Origin: Candidatus Obscuribacter sp.
GTDB lineage: Bacteria; Cyanobacteriota; Vampirovibrionia; Obscuribacterales; Obscuribacteraceae
Direction: 5' to 3'
NCBI GenBank assembly: GCA_016712465.1
Contig: JADJQZ010000001.1
Coordinates: 744,001 to 808,000, forward strand
Length of the DNA stretch: 64,000 nt
The position numbers and the translations under genes were made by a program. This document shows positions 7,303 through 16,369 of this stretch, piece by piece. Numbering within the stretch: position 1 is the stretch's first letter; each line of letters begins with the position of its first letter. Under the pieces are notes generated by a model. It was not told where the DNA came from. It saw only the letters and a program-made list of their open reading frames with translations, and ran no database searches.

Positions 7303-9924
7303 TTGAAGGGCGTGACATCTGAGGTCATTGCTGAAGTGCGGATGCGGGCAGGCATCCTGGAAGTAATTTCAGAAACAGTCGTTTTGAAGCGCACCGGCAA
7401 GGAATACAAGGGACTTTGCCCCTTTCATGGCGAGAAGTCGCCTTCTTTTCACGTCAATCCCGATAAGGGCATCTTCAAGTGCTTTGGCTGCGGTGAAGGG
7501 GGCGATGTTTTTGCATTTGTTCAGAAAACCAAGGGGCTCGATTTTATCGACTCAGTGCGTGAACTGGCTCGCAAATACGGCGTTAAGTTGGCCGAGTCTG
7601 TGGAGGATCGCAAGGAGTATGACCGGCGTTCGCAGATTCTCATGCTCTACCAGCAGGCAAGCGAGTACTACATCCGTCTGTTGAAAGATCCTAGCGAGGG
7701 TGCTTTTGCGCGCAAGTACTTGCAGGACCGCGGGCTTTCGCAGGAGACTATCGACAAGTTTAAACTGGGTGTGGCCCCCAATAGTTGGGACGGGCTCTTG
7801 CGATACTTGACCGAGAAAACCAAGGTGGCACCCAGCACTCTGGAAGAAGCCGGTTTGATTCGGCGTCGGCAGGAATCAAGCGGGCACTACGATCTCTTTC
7901 GCAACCGTTTGATGATTCCCATTTGCGACAGCGAGGGGCGTGTCATCGCATTTGGTGGCAGAACCCTTGGTGATGATCAGGTCAAATATCTCAACTCGCC
8001 GGAGACTCCCATCTATCACAAAGGTCTCCACCTCTTTGGTTTTAACCTGGCCAAGGAGTCGGTTAAGGAGAAGGATTCGGTAATCGTTGTTGAAGGATAT
8101 TTCGACGCCATTACCTCTCACCAGTTTGGTTTTACCAACACGGTGGCTACTCTGGGAACGGCTCTGACAGAGCAGCAAGCCAAGCTTCTGGTCAGGTACA
8201 CGGACAGCAAGCGGGTCTATCTCTCATTCGATGCCGATGCTGCCGGGGTGCGTGCCGTTGAGCGCGGTATTGAGATGCTCAGCCAGATCGCCGAGGGCAT
8301 AGGGATTGAACTGAGAGTGATAGCCATTCCCGGCGGCAAAGACCCGGACGAATGTTTGCGCTCCGGTGCTGCCGGAGTAGAAGCCTTCAATCGGGCTGTC
8401 ACCGATGCGGCTTTGATGATCGACTACCAGCTCGAGCAAGCCATCAAGGGTATCGATGTAGATCTGCGTACCGGTAGAATTGAAGCGGCCAGGCGAGTTG
8501 TTCCCATCCTGGCCCTTATCAAAAACGCCGTCGGTCGGGGTGAGTACATCCGACTCTGGGCTATGAGATTGAGAGTGCGAGAGGAAGAAATTCTCTCCGA
8601 CGTGAGCCAGTATCGGCGCGCCAATCGCCTGGATGGTGCAAGACCTGCCGCCGGCGGCGGATGGCGGAGCGGTCAGGGCTACAATTCCAATTACAACAAT
8701 CAGGGCTACAATCGCTCCGGTTCCGGTGGGCAGAGCTGGGGCAAGGGTTATGGCGGTCGGGGCGGTGCTTCCGGCCAGGGTGGGTATTCGGGTCAGGGCG
8801 GTTCCCAGGGGGGATACGCGGGCCAGAGCAGCGGCTCTCAAGGTGGATACGGCGGACAAAGCTCTTCCATGGCTCAAGGGGGGCGCTCGACTCAAGGAGC
8901 ACGACCGGCTGATAAAAGCGCGGATTTTGACGAATCTTTCGCAGAGTCTTTTGCAGATCCTTTTGCCGCGGCACACGCTTCTGAAGATGAATCGGGTCTG
9001 GGGTCAGACTTTCGGGGCGAGGAATTTGAGAAGGAAGTGGCGCCGCCGGTCCGTCCGCTGTCAAGTCGTGAACCAGGAAAGGTAGCCGGTCCGCCGCAGA
9101 ACAATCAGAACCAGCCGGGCTACGGCAGCCAGGGCTATGGCGATCAGTTCAATCCATATGGCAATCAGGGCTTCTCCGGTCCGCCCGATTTCAATCCCTA
9201 TGGTCAGGGCGGACCAGGTCCGCAGGGGTTCAATAAGGGTGGTTTCAACAAGGGCGGCTTCAAGAAAGGGGACGGCAAATTTAACAAGAAGGGGGCCAAA
9301 CCTACCAAAGATATCGCCGACGAGGAGTCCATGCCCATGCCCATGTCGGCCATGAGCCCGATGATGCGACGGGGTCCTCTTTCCGGTTCAGTTGAGGCGG
9401 AGCGGGCGCTGCTTGCTCTCTTCCTGACATCCAAGGAGGATTACGATGTTGTTTACACGGCCCTTGCCGATGAAAGGCTCCTCAGTCCCATGCATCAAGA
9501 AATCAAGAATGCCGTATACGGTGTGGGGTCGACCTTTTCGACCATGGAAGATCTGCAATACCAGCTCATGGACCGCCTTGCTCCCGATCCCCAGGCTTCC
9601 AAGGCTCTGATCGAGGTAATTCTCAAGGTAGAGGAATTTAGGAAACAAAAGGTTCCGGTTCAGGTTGTTTTGAAGGAATCCCGGGCAAGATTATTAAAGG
9701 AGCGCCTGACCCTCTTGATATCAAGGACCCGGGGCCAGCTTGCTTCTGATGTGGATGAAAGCGTGGCTACCCTATTGCAGGGTAGAATAAAGGAGCTCTC
9801 TACTCTCGATTCAACGGTGCTGCCCAAAATAGAAACGGTGGAAGAGTTGGAAGAGCTGAAACGCAAGCTGGATGCCATAGAAGACGACCATGGTAGTGTG
9901 AATAAGACGGAGACCCGCGTGTGA
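7303..9924 (+). CDS. dnaG: DNA primase with a long low-complexity insert
   Basis: An 873-residue primase that makes RNA primers for replication. The CHC2 zinc finger is Cys39-x2-His42-x17-Cys60-x2-Cys63. The catalytic core and TOPRIM fold follow (VVEGYFDA near residue 262, FDADAAG near 310). Residues 695-873 form the C-terminal helicase-interaction region (AERALLALFL onward). Between them, residues ~446-690 are almost entirely Gly, Gln, Ser, Tyr and Asn, with repeated GYSGQGG-like and FNKGGF-like units around an acidic Asp/Glu/Phe patch. This makes the protein roughly 250 residues longer than usual. I chose TTG 7303 (GGGGG 7 bases upstream); an in-frame TTG at 7246 is less well supported. It overlaps rpoD by four bases. 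Confidence 0.95.
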   Translation: MKGVTSEVIAEVRMRAGILEVISETVVLKRTGKEYKGLCPFHGEKSPSFHVNPDKGIFKCFGCGEGGDVFAFVQKTKGLDFIDSVRELARKYGVKLAESVEDRKEYDRRSQILMLYQQASEYYIRLLKDPSEGAFARKYLQDRGLSQETIDKFKLGVAPNSWDGLLRYLTEKTKVAPSTLEEAGLIRRRQESSGHYDLFRNRLMIPICDSEGRVIAFGGRTLGDDQVKYLNSPETPIYHKGLHLFGFNLAKESVKEKDSVIVVEGYFDAITSHQFGFTNTVATLGTALTEQQAKLLVRYTDSKRVYLSFDADAAGVRAVERGIEMLSQIAEGIGIELRVIAIPGGKDPDECLRSGAAGVEAFNRAVTDAALMIDYQLEQAIKGIDVDLRTGRIEAARRVVPILALIKNAVGRGEYIRLWAMRLRVREEEILSDVSQYRRANRLDGARPAAGGGWRSGQGYNSNYNNQGYNRSGSGGQSWGKGYGGRGGASGQGGYSGQGGSQGGYAGQSSGSQGGYGGQSSSMAQGGRSTQGARPADKSADFDESFAESFADPFAAAHASEDESGLGSDFRGEEFEKEVAPPVRPLSSREPGKVAGPPQNNQNQPGYGSQGYGDQFNPYGNQGFSGPPDFNPYGQGGPGPQGFNKGGFNKGGFKKGDGKFNKKGAKPTKDIADEESMPMPMSAMSPMMRRGPLSGSVEAERALLALFLTSKEDYDVVYTALADERLLSPMHQEIKNAVYGVGSTFSTMEDLQYQLMDRLAPDPQASKALIEVILKVEEFRKQKVPVQVVLKESRARLLKERLTLLISRTRGQLASDVDESVATLLQGRIKELSTLDSTVLPKIETVEELEELKRKLDAIEDDHGSVNKTETRV

Positions 9925-10988
9925 GTAAGGGGAAAGACAAAGAAGACAGCTTTATTCAGAAACTCGACAAACTTGAAGTTGCCGGAAAGCAGCGTGAGTC
10001 GGGTTTAGAAGAGCTTTTGGTCACAAATGACGCGGAACTGGAAGATGAACTGCCCAGTTTGCCGGAAGCCTCGTCCGACGACACCTTCGAGTTCAAGGAC
10101 GACCTCGAGGATGATCCCGAGCGCTTTGAAGAGAAGGTCTCCCAGGGGCTTTCTTCCGACGACCCGGTGCGCATGTATTTGCGGGAAATTGGTCGTATTC
10201 CGCTTTTGACTGCTGATCAAGAAATCGAGCTGGCTCGTAAGATTGAAATGGGCGGCTCCGACGGTGCTATCGCCAAGCGTCGCCTGGTGCAGGCCAACCT
10301 CCGTCTGGTGGTTTCTATCGCCAAGAAGTACGTTGGTCGAGGCATGCTTTTCCTCGACTTGATCCAGGAAGGCAACATGGGTCTCATCCGTGCTGCCGAA
10401 AAATTTGACTACGAGCGTGGCTACAAGTTCAGTACCTATGCCACCTGGTGGATCCGTCAGGCCATCACCCGGGCCATTGCCGACCAGGCTCGAACCATCC
10501 GCATTCCCGTGCACATGGTTGAAACCATCAACAAGCTCAAGAAGGTAACGCGCAAGCTTCAGCAGGACAAGGGCCGTAAGCCCACGGAAGAAGAAATTGC
10601 CGAGACCATGGAGATAAGCATCACCAAGCTGCGGGACATTATCAAGGTGGCGCAGGAGCCTGTTTCCCTGGAGACGCCAATCGGTAAGGAAGAAGACAGC
10701 AAACTCGGTGACTTTATCGAAGACCGCGAAGCCGAGACGCCTGCTGCGTCCGTTACCCAGGATCTGCTCCGGGAAGACATCATTGAAGTAATGGCATCCC
10801 TTTCTCCCAGAGAAAGAGATGTATTACGTCTGCGCTTCGGTCTCGATGACGGTCGCCAGCGTACTCTTGAGGAAGTGGGGCAGCTTTTCGGCGTTACAAG
10901 AGAACGTATACGCCAGATTGAAGCCAAAGCTTTACGCAAACTGCGGCACCCGAACCGTAGCCGCCGTCTGCGCGAATACATCGACTAA
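9921..10988 (+). CDS. rpoD: Primary RNA polymerase sigma factor
   Basis: A 355-residue group 1 sigma-70 factor directing RNA polymerase to housekeeping promoters. After a ~75-residue acidic N terminus come region 1.2 (DPVRMYLREIGRIPLLT), region 2 (RLVVSIAKKYVGRGMLFLDL, and FSTYATWWIRQAI), region 3, and region 4 (LSPRERDVLRLRFGLDD, then VTRERIRQIEAKALRKLR) at the C terminus. The GTG start overlaps the dnaG stop as GTGA, which implies translational coupling. dnaG-rpoD is the core of the classical macromolecular-synthesis operon; rpsU is not upstream here. The short N terminus resembles the SigA type rather than the longer E. coli RpoD. Confidence 0.97.
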   Translation: MSKGKDKEDSFIQKLDKLEVAGKQRESGLEELLVTNDAELEDELPSLPEASSDDTFEFKDDLEDDPERFEEKVSQGLSSDDPVRMYLREIGRIPLLTADQEIELARKIEMGGSDGAIAKRRLVQANLRLVVSIAKKYVGRGMLFLDLIQEGNMGLIRAAEKFDYERGYKFSTYATWWIRQAITRAIADQARTIRIPVHMVETINKLKKVTRKLQQDKGRKPTEEEIAETMEISITKLRDIIKVAQEPVSLETPIGKEEDSKLGDFIEDREAETPAASVTQDLLREDIIEVMASLSPRERDVLRLRFGLDDGRQRTLEEVGQLFGVTRERIRQIEAKALRKLRHPNRSRRLREYID

Positions 10989-11061
10989 ATTAAGCTCGGA
11001 ATGAATGTAGTGCTGCAAAAAGCCGGTCTGTCCTGGTCTCGTTAATGTTGCGGGCTGTGCT

Positions 11062-11355
11062 TCAGACTTGTTCGTCCAGCCACTCCAGTATTTCCGGCGG
11101 GCGGCGGATCTCTTCCGTAATCTCATATAAAGAAGAGCACTCTTGGGCCGCAACTGCTTTCAGGGGGACTGCCAGGACAGTCACCGTAATGGCCCGGGCG
11201 CCCAGTTCCAGATGGACTTTATCGCCCACCTTCAGCTCCACCGCCGATTTGGCGGTTTTGTCGTTGACATAGACCCGACCCTGGTCACAGGCCATCTGGG
11301 CGACTGTGCGCCTCTTGATCAGGCGCGATACCTTCAGCCACTTGTCCAGTCTCAT
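11062..11355 (-). CDS. S4-domain RNA-binding protein, RqcP/Hsp15-like
   Basis: A 97-residue protein made almost entirely of an S4 RNA-binding domain (MRLDKWLKVSRLIKRR at the N terminus, GRVYVN and VKVGDKV-like strands after it). It matches the RqcP (YlmH/YabO)-Hsp15 group, which binds stalled large ribosomal subunits carrying nascent chains and assists Ala-tailing or recycling. I chose the ATG at 11355: GGGAGG lies 7 bases upstream and the S4 domain starts there. The 21-base in-frame extension to 11376 is not needed. It is convergent with rpoD and divergent from the RND adaptor gene. RqcP and Hsp15 are hard to separate by eye. Confidence 0.85.
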   Translation of the reverse strand: MRLDKWLKVSRLIKRRTVAQMACDQGRVYVNDKTAKSAVELKVGDKVHLELGARAITVTVLAVPLKAVAAQECSSLYEITEEIRRPPEILEWLDEQV

Positions 11356-11638
11356 AGTCTGCCTCCCGTTTGGCAATATTCTATAGCGTGTTTGCTCCGG
11401 CGGGTGTTTGCTCCGGGCCGGACCGGTTTGCCATCCCTCTTGGGGCAGGGGACGGTATCTCGGACCCCAACATTGCGAATTTTCAAGTGTTGTACTAAGA
11501 ATTTTGGCGAAATATCTTAGCTGGGTGTATGCTCTTCTCTACCCAGGGGTCCCCTCTGTACGATTGCGTACAAGTCAACAAGCATTGTTCAACAACTACT
11601 TAACCAAACCAGGCGCCGATAGCACGGCACGGTCCGAA

Positions 11639-13054
11639 ATGGTTGACATCCGGAGGCGATTTTCCCTGCGGAGGTCCTGCATTGCCCTCTCGCTTCTGTT
11701 TTTGCCGGTTGTTTCGGTACTTTCTTTGAGCGCCTGCGGCGAACACTCTAAGCCTGTGGAAGAAAAGAAGCCTGAAAAGTCTTCCGGTCCCAAGATTATT
11801 CCTCTCACCGAGGAAACCGCCAAGCGTATCGATTTTCAGACTGAAACAGTGACAAGCCGCGCCGTTGTTGTGCCGTTACACCTGACCGGAAGAATAGAAC
11901 CTGACTACGGCTGTGCTGTGGACGTTAGTGCCAGAATTGCCGGTCGCATCACCGAAATCAAGGTTAAGCCGGGCGAAATGGTCTCGCGCGGTCAACTCCT
12001 GGCTATGGTTGATAGCCCACCTGTGACGGATTTGCAGGGTGAGCTGGTGGAAGCCAAGTCTAAGCTGGCCATTGCAGAAGCTCACGCCGAGCGGGAAAGG
12101 CAGATATATGAGGAGCATTTGGAGCGGCCCAAAGGCTTGCTCGATGCTCGAGCTCTCATGCAAAACACAAGAGTGCAGGCTGAACTGGCTGAGCTAGAAT
12201 ATCAGCGTTTGGAAGGGCTATACAGGGAGAAGATTGCCGCTACAAAGGATTACCTGGCAGCAAAGGCCGCCCTGGCTAAAGCTAAGGTGGATTTTGAGCA
12301 GGCCAGCACAGCCCTGGCCCGGGAAGAACAGCTCTACAAGAACCGTGCTCTCATGAAACGTGACTATCAGCTTGCACTGGCTGAAGTGACCAGGATGAAG
12401 CAGCATCTGAATACTATTGTCAAGCGGTTGGACTTCCTCGGCGCCGATCACACCATGACGCAGCGTGTGCTCAAAACCGGTGATATTAATGGTCTGGTGC
12501 GCATTGTCTCGCCTATCACCGGCATACTGAGCAAGTATGAAGTGGGAGTCGGTGAGATGGTTCAACCTGATCTTTCCATGTTCCGAATCATTGATTTGAA
12601 GACCGTACAAGCCAGTGCCGACTTGCCGGAAGTTGATTTAGAGCGAGTAAAACTCGGCGACACGGTGCGGATCCACGTGCCCAGTTATCCTGATCGTAAG
12701 TTTCAGGGCAAAATTAGTTTCATCAGCTCCGATGTAAATCCGCTCACGCGCACTGTGCCGATTCGGGCTCGCCTGGTTAATTCCACAGGACTTTTGAAGG
12801 CTAACATGTATGCTGAAATTGACCTGGAGGGAGCCTCCCGCAATTTCCTGGCCTGTCCCAAAGCGGCTATTCAGGAGCGAGAGGGGCGCAAAGTGGTATT
12901 TGTCAAACATCCGGACGGCTTCGAAGAACGTGCTGTCAAGCTGGGCGTGATTGGTGAGCAATACATCGAAGTGCAGTCAGGCTTGTCTGACGGCGACGTC
13001 GTAGCCACCCAGGGCTCCTTGATGCTCAAGACCGAGCTCAGCTATCAGCACTAG
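11639..13054 (+). CDS. RND efflux periplasmic adaptor (CusB/CzcB-like lipoprotein)
   Basis: A 471-residue membrane-fusion protein linking an inner-membrane RND pump to an outer-membrane channel. A signal peptide with a lipobox (LSLSAC) points to a lipid-anchored N terminus. The lipoyl-like half-motifs (VKPGEMVSRGQLLA, and IVSPITGILSKYEVGVGEMV) flank a long alpha-helical hairpin of about 170 residues rich in Ala, Glu and Lys. Beta-barrel and membrane-proximal segments follow (DTVRIHVPSYPDRKFQGKI). I chose ATG 11639 because the signal peptide begins there; the ribosome site is weak. The pump gene follows after 15 bases, so the two form one unit. No outer-membrane channel gene is attached. Confidence 0.9.
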   Translation: MVDIRRRFSLRRSCIALSLLFLPVVSVLSLSACGEHSKPVEEKKPEKSSGPKIIPLTEETAKRIDFQTETVTSRAVVVPLHLTGRIEPDYGCAVDVSARIAGRITEIKVKPGEMVSRGQLLAMVDSPPVTDLQGELVEAKSKLAIAEAHAERERQIYEEHLERPKGLLDARALMQNTRVQAELAELEYQRLEGLYREKIAATKDYLAAKAALAKAKVDFEQASTALAREEQLYKNRALMKRDYQLALAEVTRMKQHLNTIVKRLDFLGADHTMTQRVLKTGDINGLVRIVSPITGILSKYEVGVGEMVQPDLSMFRIIDLKTVQASADLPEVDLERVKLGDTVRIHVPSYPDRKFQGKISFISSDVNPLTRTVPIRARLVNSTGLLKANMYAEIDLEGASRNFLACPKAAIQEREGRKVVFVKHPDGFEERAVKLGVIGEQYIEVQSGLSDGDVVATQGSLMLKTELSYQH

Positions 13055-13069
13055 TGAGTAAGGGCAATT

Positions 13070-16000
13070 ATGATCAAACTGATTAGATTTGCCCTCAAAC
13101 AAAGGTTGCTGACCGTGGCTGCCGCTCTTGGTATTGCCGGTTTTGGCGTCTACAGCGCCATGAATATTCCCATTGATTCTTTTCCCGACGTCTCCAACGT
13201 ACAGGTGCAGATCATCACAGAGCCTGAGAGCATGGCCACGGAAGAGGTGGAGGCCCTGGTTACCTTCCCCATCGAAAACGGTTTGAACGGTCTGCCCAAG
13301 GTGAATAAGATCCGCTCCAATTCCAGCTTCGGTTTGAGCGTGGTGACGGCCATCTTTGATGACGACGTGGATGTCTACTGGGCTAGAAACCTTGTACAGC
13401 AAAGGCTTTCGCAAATCGAACTGCCGGCCAATTCAGCCAAGCCCAACCTCGGACCAGTGGTTTCCACGTTTTCCAATGTGCTCAGTTATTACCTCACCTC
13501 TGATCGTCACGACCTGGTGGAACTCAGAACCATTCAGGACTGGCAGGTAGCCCGGCGTCTGCGCGCCGTGAACGGAGTCGGCAATGTGGTGAGCTATGGC
13601 GGTTACGTCAAGCAATATCAGGTTTTCGTCAATCCCCATACTCTCAAAGGCTTTAACCTGACCCTGAAAGACGTCATAAACGCTCTGCAGATGAATAACC
13701 TCAATGCCGGCGGTAACTTCATTGAAAGGGGCGGGGAAGAAATCATCATTCGCGGCCTTGGCCGCATCGAGAACATCAATGACATCAAGAACATAGTCCT
13801 CAAGTCCATTGACGGTACGCCAATAAAAGTTGGGCAGATAGCCACTGTAGAAATCGGACCGGCCTTTCGCCGGGGCAGCGCTTCCATGGACGGTAAAGGT
13901 GAAACCGTGACCGGCATGGTGCTCACCCGCAAAGGTGTGAATACCAAGGCGGTGGTGGAGCGGGTTCGGCATGTGGTGGAGGAGATCAAAAAAGAATTGC
14001 CGGAGGGTGTGGAACTCCACAATTATTACGATCAAAGCGCCCTGGTCGACAAAACCATCGAAACCGTGAAGGAGGTGCTCACTCTCGGAGGCTCTCTCGT
14101 TATCCTGGTTCTGGGTGCAATTTTGCTCAATATACCTTGCTCCCTGATTGTGGCTGTTATCATTCCACTCTCTTTGCTCTTCAGTTTCATCATGATGAAA
14201 CACACCGGATTGACTGCCAATCTCATGACCTTGGGCGCCGTCGATTTCGGCGTCATTGTCGATGCCGGCGTCGTTATGGTGGAGAACATCTTCCGCCATC
14301 TGGCCGAAGAACAAGAGAAAATGCATAAGGGGCTCATTTCCAGCGCCGAGTACGAACGCAACCGTTTCTCCGTGGTCTACACGGCGGCTAAGGAAGTTGG
14401 CAGTCCCATATTTTTCGCCATCGCCATTATCATCGCTGTCTACCTGCCGCTCTTCACCCTGGAAGGGGTGGAAGGCCGCATGTTCACACCGCTGGCTCTG
14501 AACTACATATATGCGCTGTCCGGTGCGCTGGTAGTTTCGCTGACCGTGATTCCGGTGCTCTGCTTCTGGTTCATGCGCGGCAAGATCGTGGAGCGTAACA
14601 GCCCCATAATTGAGGGTGTGCGCCGCTTTGCCGAGCCGGCGTTGCATCTATCTCTCAAGCACCCTCGCCTCACCATTGCTTCTGCAGTGGGGCTCTTGCT
14701 CTTTTCGTTTTCTCTATTTCCTTTCCTCGGTTCCGAATTCATTCCTTCTCTTGATGAAGGTTCCATCCTTTTGCGCACCAAACTCTCCGCTTCCGTGGCC
14801 CATACGGAGTCGAGGCGGGTAGCCGGAATCGTGGAAAAGACCATGATGGAATTTCCGGAAGTGGACGTTGTCGTGTCCAAGATTGGTCGCTCCGGCATGG
14901 GTGGTGATCTGGAAGGAGTGGATAATGCCGACGTTTACATTGGTCTCAAGCCTAAGAGCGAATGGAAAACCACCCACGATAAGGAAGACCTGGTTAACCG
15001 CATGGCCGAGAAGATAGATAAGATTCCGGGTCTTATCTACAGTTTTTCTCAGCCCATCGCCGATATGATCGATGACCTTGTGGCCGGTATCAAGGCTGAT
15101 CTTGGTATTAAGGTCTTCGGGGATGATCTTGTCACCATAGACAGAGTGGCAAGCAAGATTGAGAAGATCGTGAAAGAAGTAAGGGGGTCCGCCGATGTTC
15201 AAAGAGAGCATTTGCTTGGACTGCCGCAACTGAACATCAAACTCCGGCGTGATGTGATTGCCCGCTACGGACTGAATGTCGATGACGTGCAGGAGATTGT
15301 TTCTACGGCGCTGGCCGGGCGGGAAGTGACGGAAGTGGTGGAGGGTACGAAGCGCTTCGGGCTCCTGGTGCGCTTCCCCATGGATTTTAGGGATACTCAG
15401 GAAGACATCGAGTCTATCCTGGTTGATACCCCCAATGGTGGCAAAGTGCCCCTCAAGCAGTTGGCGGAGATAACCAATACGAGTGGTACCGTCATGATCA
15501 ACAGAGAAGACGGACAGCGCCGTACCGCTGTTCTCTCTAACGTGCGCGGACGCGACCTGGGCAGCTTTGTGGAAGAAGTGCAGGCCAGAGTCAATAAGGA
15601 AGTCGAAATACCGCGGGGATATCGCATCATCTGGGGCGGGCAGTTCGAGAACCAGCAGCGGGCCATGGCTCGCCTGGCGCTGGTGGTGCCGGTGGTCTTA
15701 TTGCTCATCTTTATTTTGCTCTTTGCCTCCTTCAACAGCTTGCGCAACGCCGGTCTGATTATGTTGAACGTGCCCTTCGCCATTATCGGCGGCATCATCG
15801 CCCTGCTTATCTCCCGTCAGCCCATTTCGGTGCCGGCTATCATCGGCTTCATTGCTCTCTTTGGAGTAGCGGTGCAAAACGGCGTCATCATGGTCAGCTA
15901 TATCATGCAACTGGAGAAGAAAGGCGTGCCTGTCCTTGAGGCTACCATTGAGGGGGTGAAAGTAAGAATGCGCCCCGTTATCATGACGGCCCTTGTGGCC

Positions 16001-16351
16001 ATGGTCGGTTTCCTGCCTCTGATTTTCTCCCACGGCACTGGCGCCGAAGTGCAGAAGCCCCTGGCTACAGTTGTGCTGGGTGGACTATTTACTTCCACCA
16101 TCTTGACTCTGATAGTTTTGCCGACGCTGTATACGCTCATCAACAAAGATCCGGACGTGGCCCCCACAGCCGGTAGGAACGGCGGATATCTGCCGCCGCC
16201 CCTTGAATCGCCCGATCATATTGTAGGTACAGCCGGTGGCGGTGCTACTGCTCAGGACGGCAACGGCTCAGGCATTGCCGCATCTTCTAGCGGCGGCAAA
16301 GAAAGTCTGATTTCCGAGCACGAAGGCGACAGCGTCTCGCCGCAACAGTAA
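13070..16351 (+). CDS. Heavy-metal RND efflux pump (CusA/CzcA family)
   Basis: A 1093-residue proton-driven inner-membrane pump. It shows the two-fold RND layout: TM1, a large periplasmic loop (PIDSFPDVSNVQVQI), TM2-6, TM7, a second loop and TM8-12. The metal-transporting HME-RND signature in TM4 is intact, with Asp, Asp and Glu in DFGVIVDAGVVMVEN. A Gly/Ser/Ala-rich tail of ~55 residues after TM12 (GTAGGGATAQDG) is atypical and probably disordered. The substrate metal cannot be read from sequence. It forms an operon with the adaptor just upstream; an outer-membrane partner may come from the second RND locus at 27.9-29.6 kb. Confidence 0.95.
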   Translation: MIKLIRFALKQRLLTVAAALGIAGFGVYSAMNIPIDSFPDVSNVQVQIITEPESMATEEVEALVTFPIENGLNGLPKVNKIRSNSSFGLSVVTAIFDDDVDVYWARNLVQQRLSQIELPANSAKPNLGPVVSTFSNVLSYYLTSDRHDLVELRTIQDWQVARRLRAVNGVGNVVSYGGYVKQYQVFVNPHTLKGFNLTLKDVINALQMNNLNAGGNFIERGGEEIIIRGLGRIENINDIKNIVLKSIDGTPIKVGQIATVEIGPAFRRGSASMDGKGETVTGMVLTRKGVNTKAVVERVRHVVEEIKKELPEGVELHNYYDQSALVDKTIETVKEVLTLGGSLVILVLGAILLNIPCSLIVAVIIPLSLLFSFIMMKHTGLTANLMTLGAVDFGVIVDAGVVMVENIFRHLAEEQEKMHKGLISSAEYERNRFSVVYTAAKEVGSPIFFAIAIIIAVYLPLFTLEGVEGRMFTPLALNYIYALSGALVVSLTVIPVLCFWFMRGKIVERNSPIIEGVRRFAEPALHLSLKHPRLTIASAVGLLLFSFSLFPFLGSEFIPSLDEGSILLRTKLSASVAHTESRRVAGIVEKTMMEFPEVDVVVSKIGRSGMGGDLEGVDNADVYIGLKPKSEWKTTHDKEDLVNRMAEKIDKIPGLIYSFSQPIADMIDDLVAGIKADLGIKVFGDDLVTIDRVASKIEKIVKEVRGSADVQREHLLGLPQLNIKLRRDVIARYGLNVDDVQEIVSTALAGREVTEVVEGTKRFGLLVRFPMDFRDTQEDIESILVDTPNGGKVPLKQLAEITNTSGTVMINREDGQRRTAVLSNVRGRDLGSFVEEVQARVNKEVEIPRGYRIIWGGQFENQQRAMARLALVVPVVLLLIFILLFASFNSLRNAGLIMLNVPFAIIGGIIALLISRQPISVPAIIGFIALFGVAVQNGVIMVSYIMQLEKKGVPVLEATIEGVKVRMRPVIMTALVAMVGFLPLIFSHGTGAEVQKPLATVVLGGLFTSTILTLIVLPTLYTLINKDPDVAPTAGRNGGYLPPPLESPDHIVGTAGGGATAQDGNGSGIAASSSGGKESLISEHEGDSVSPQQ

Positions 16352-16369
16352 GCCGATTAAGTGATTTCT

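Noticed and set aside
8224..8976. 250-codon minus-strand frame in dnaG
   Set aside because: Arises from the low-complexity insert read in reverse; no start context and no motifs.
13433..14647. 404-codon open frame on the minus strand
   Set aside because: Antisense to the RND pump gene; His/Glu/Asn-rich without motif, while the plus frame is an unmistakable pump.
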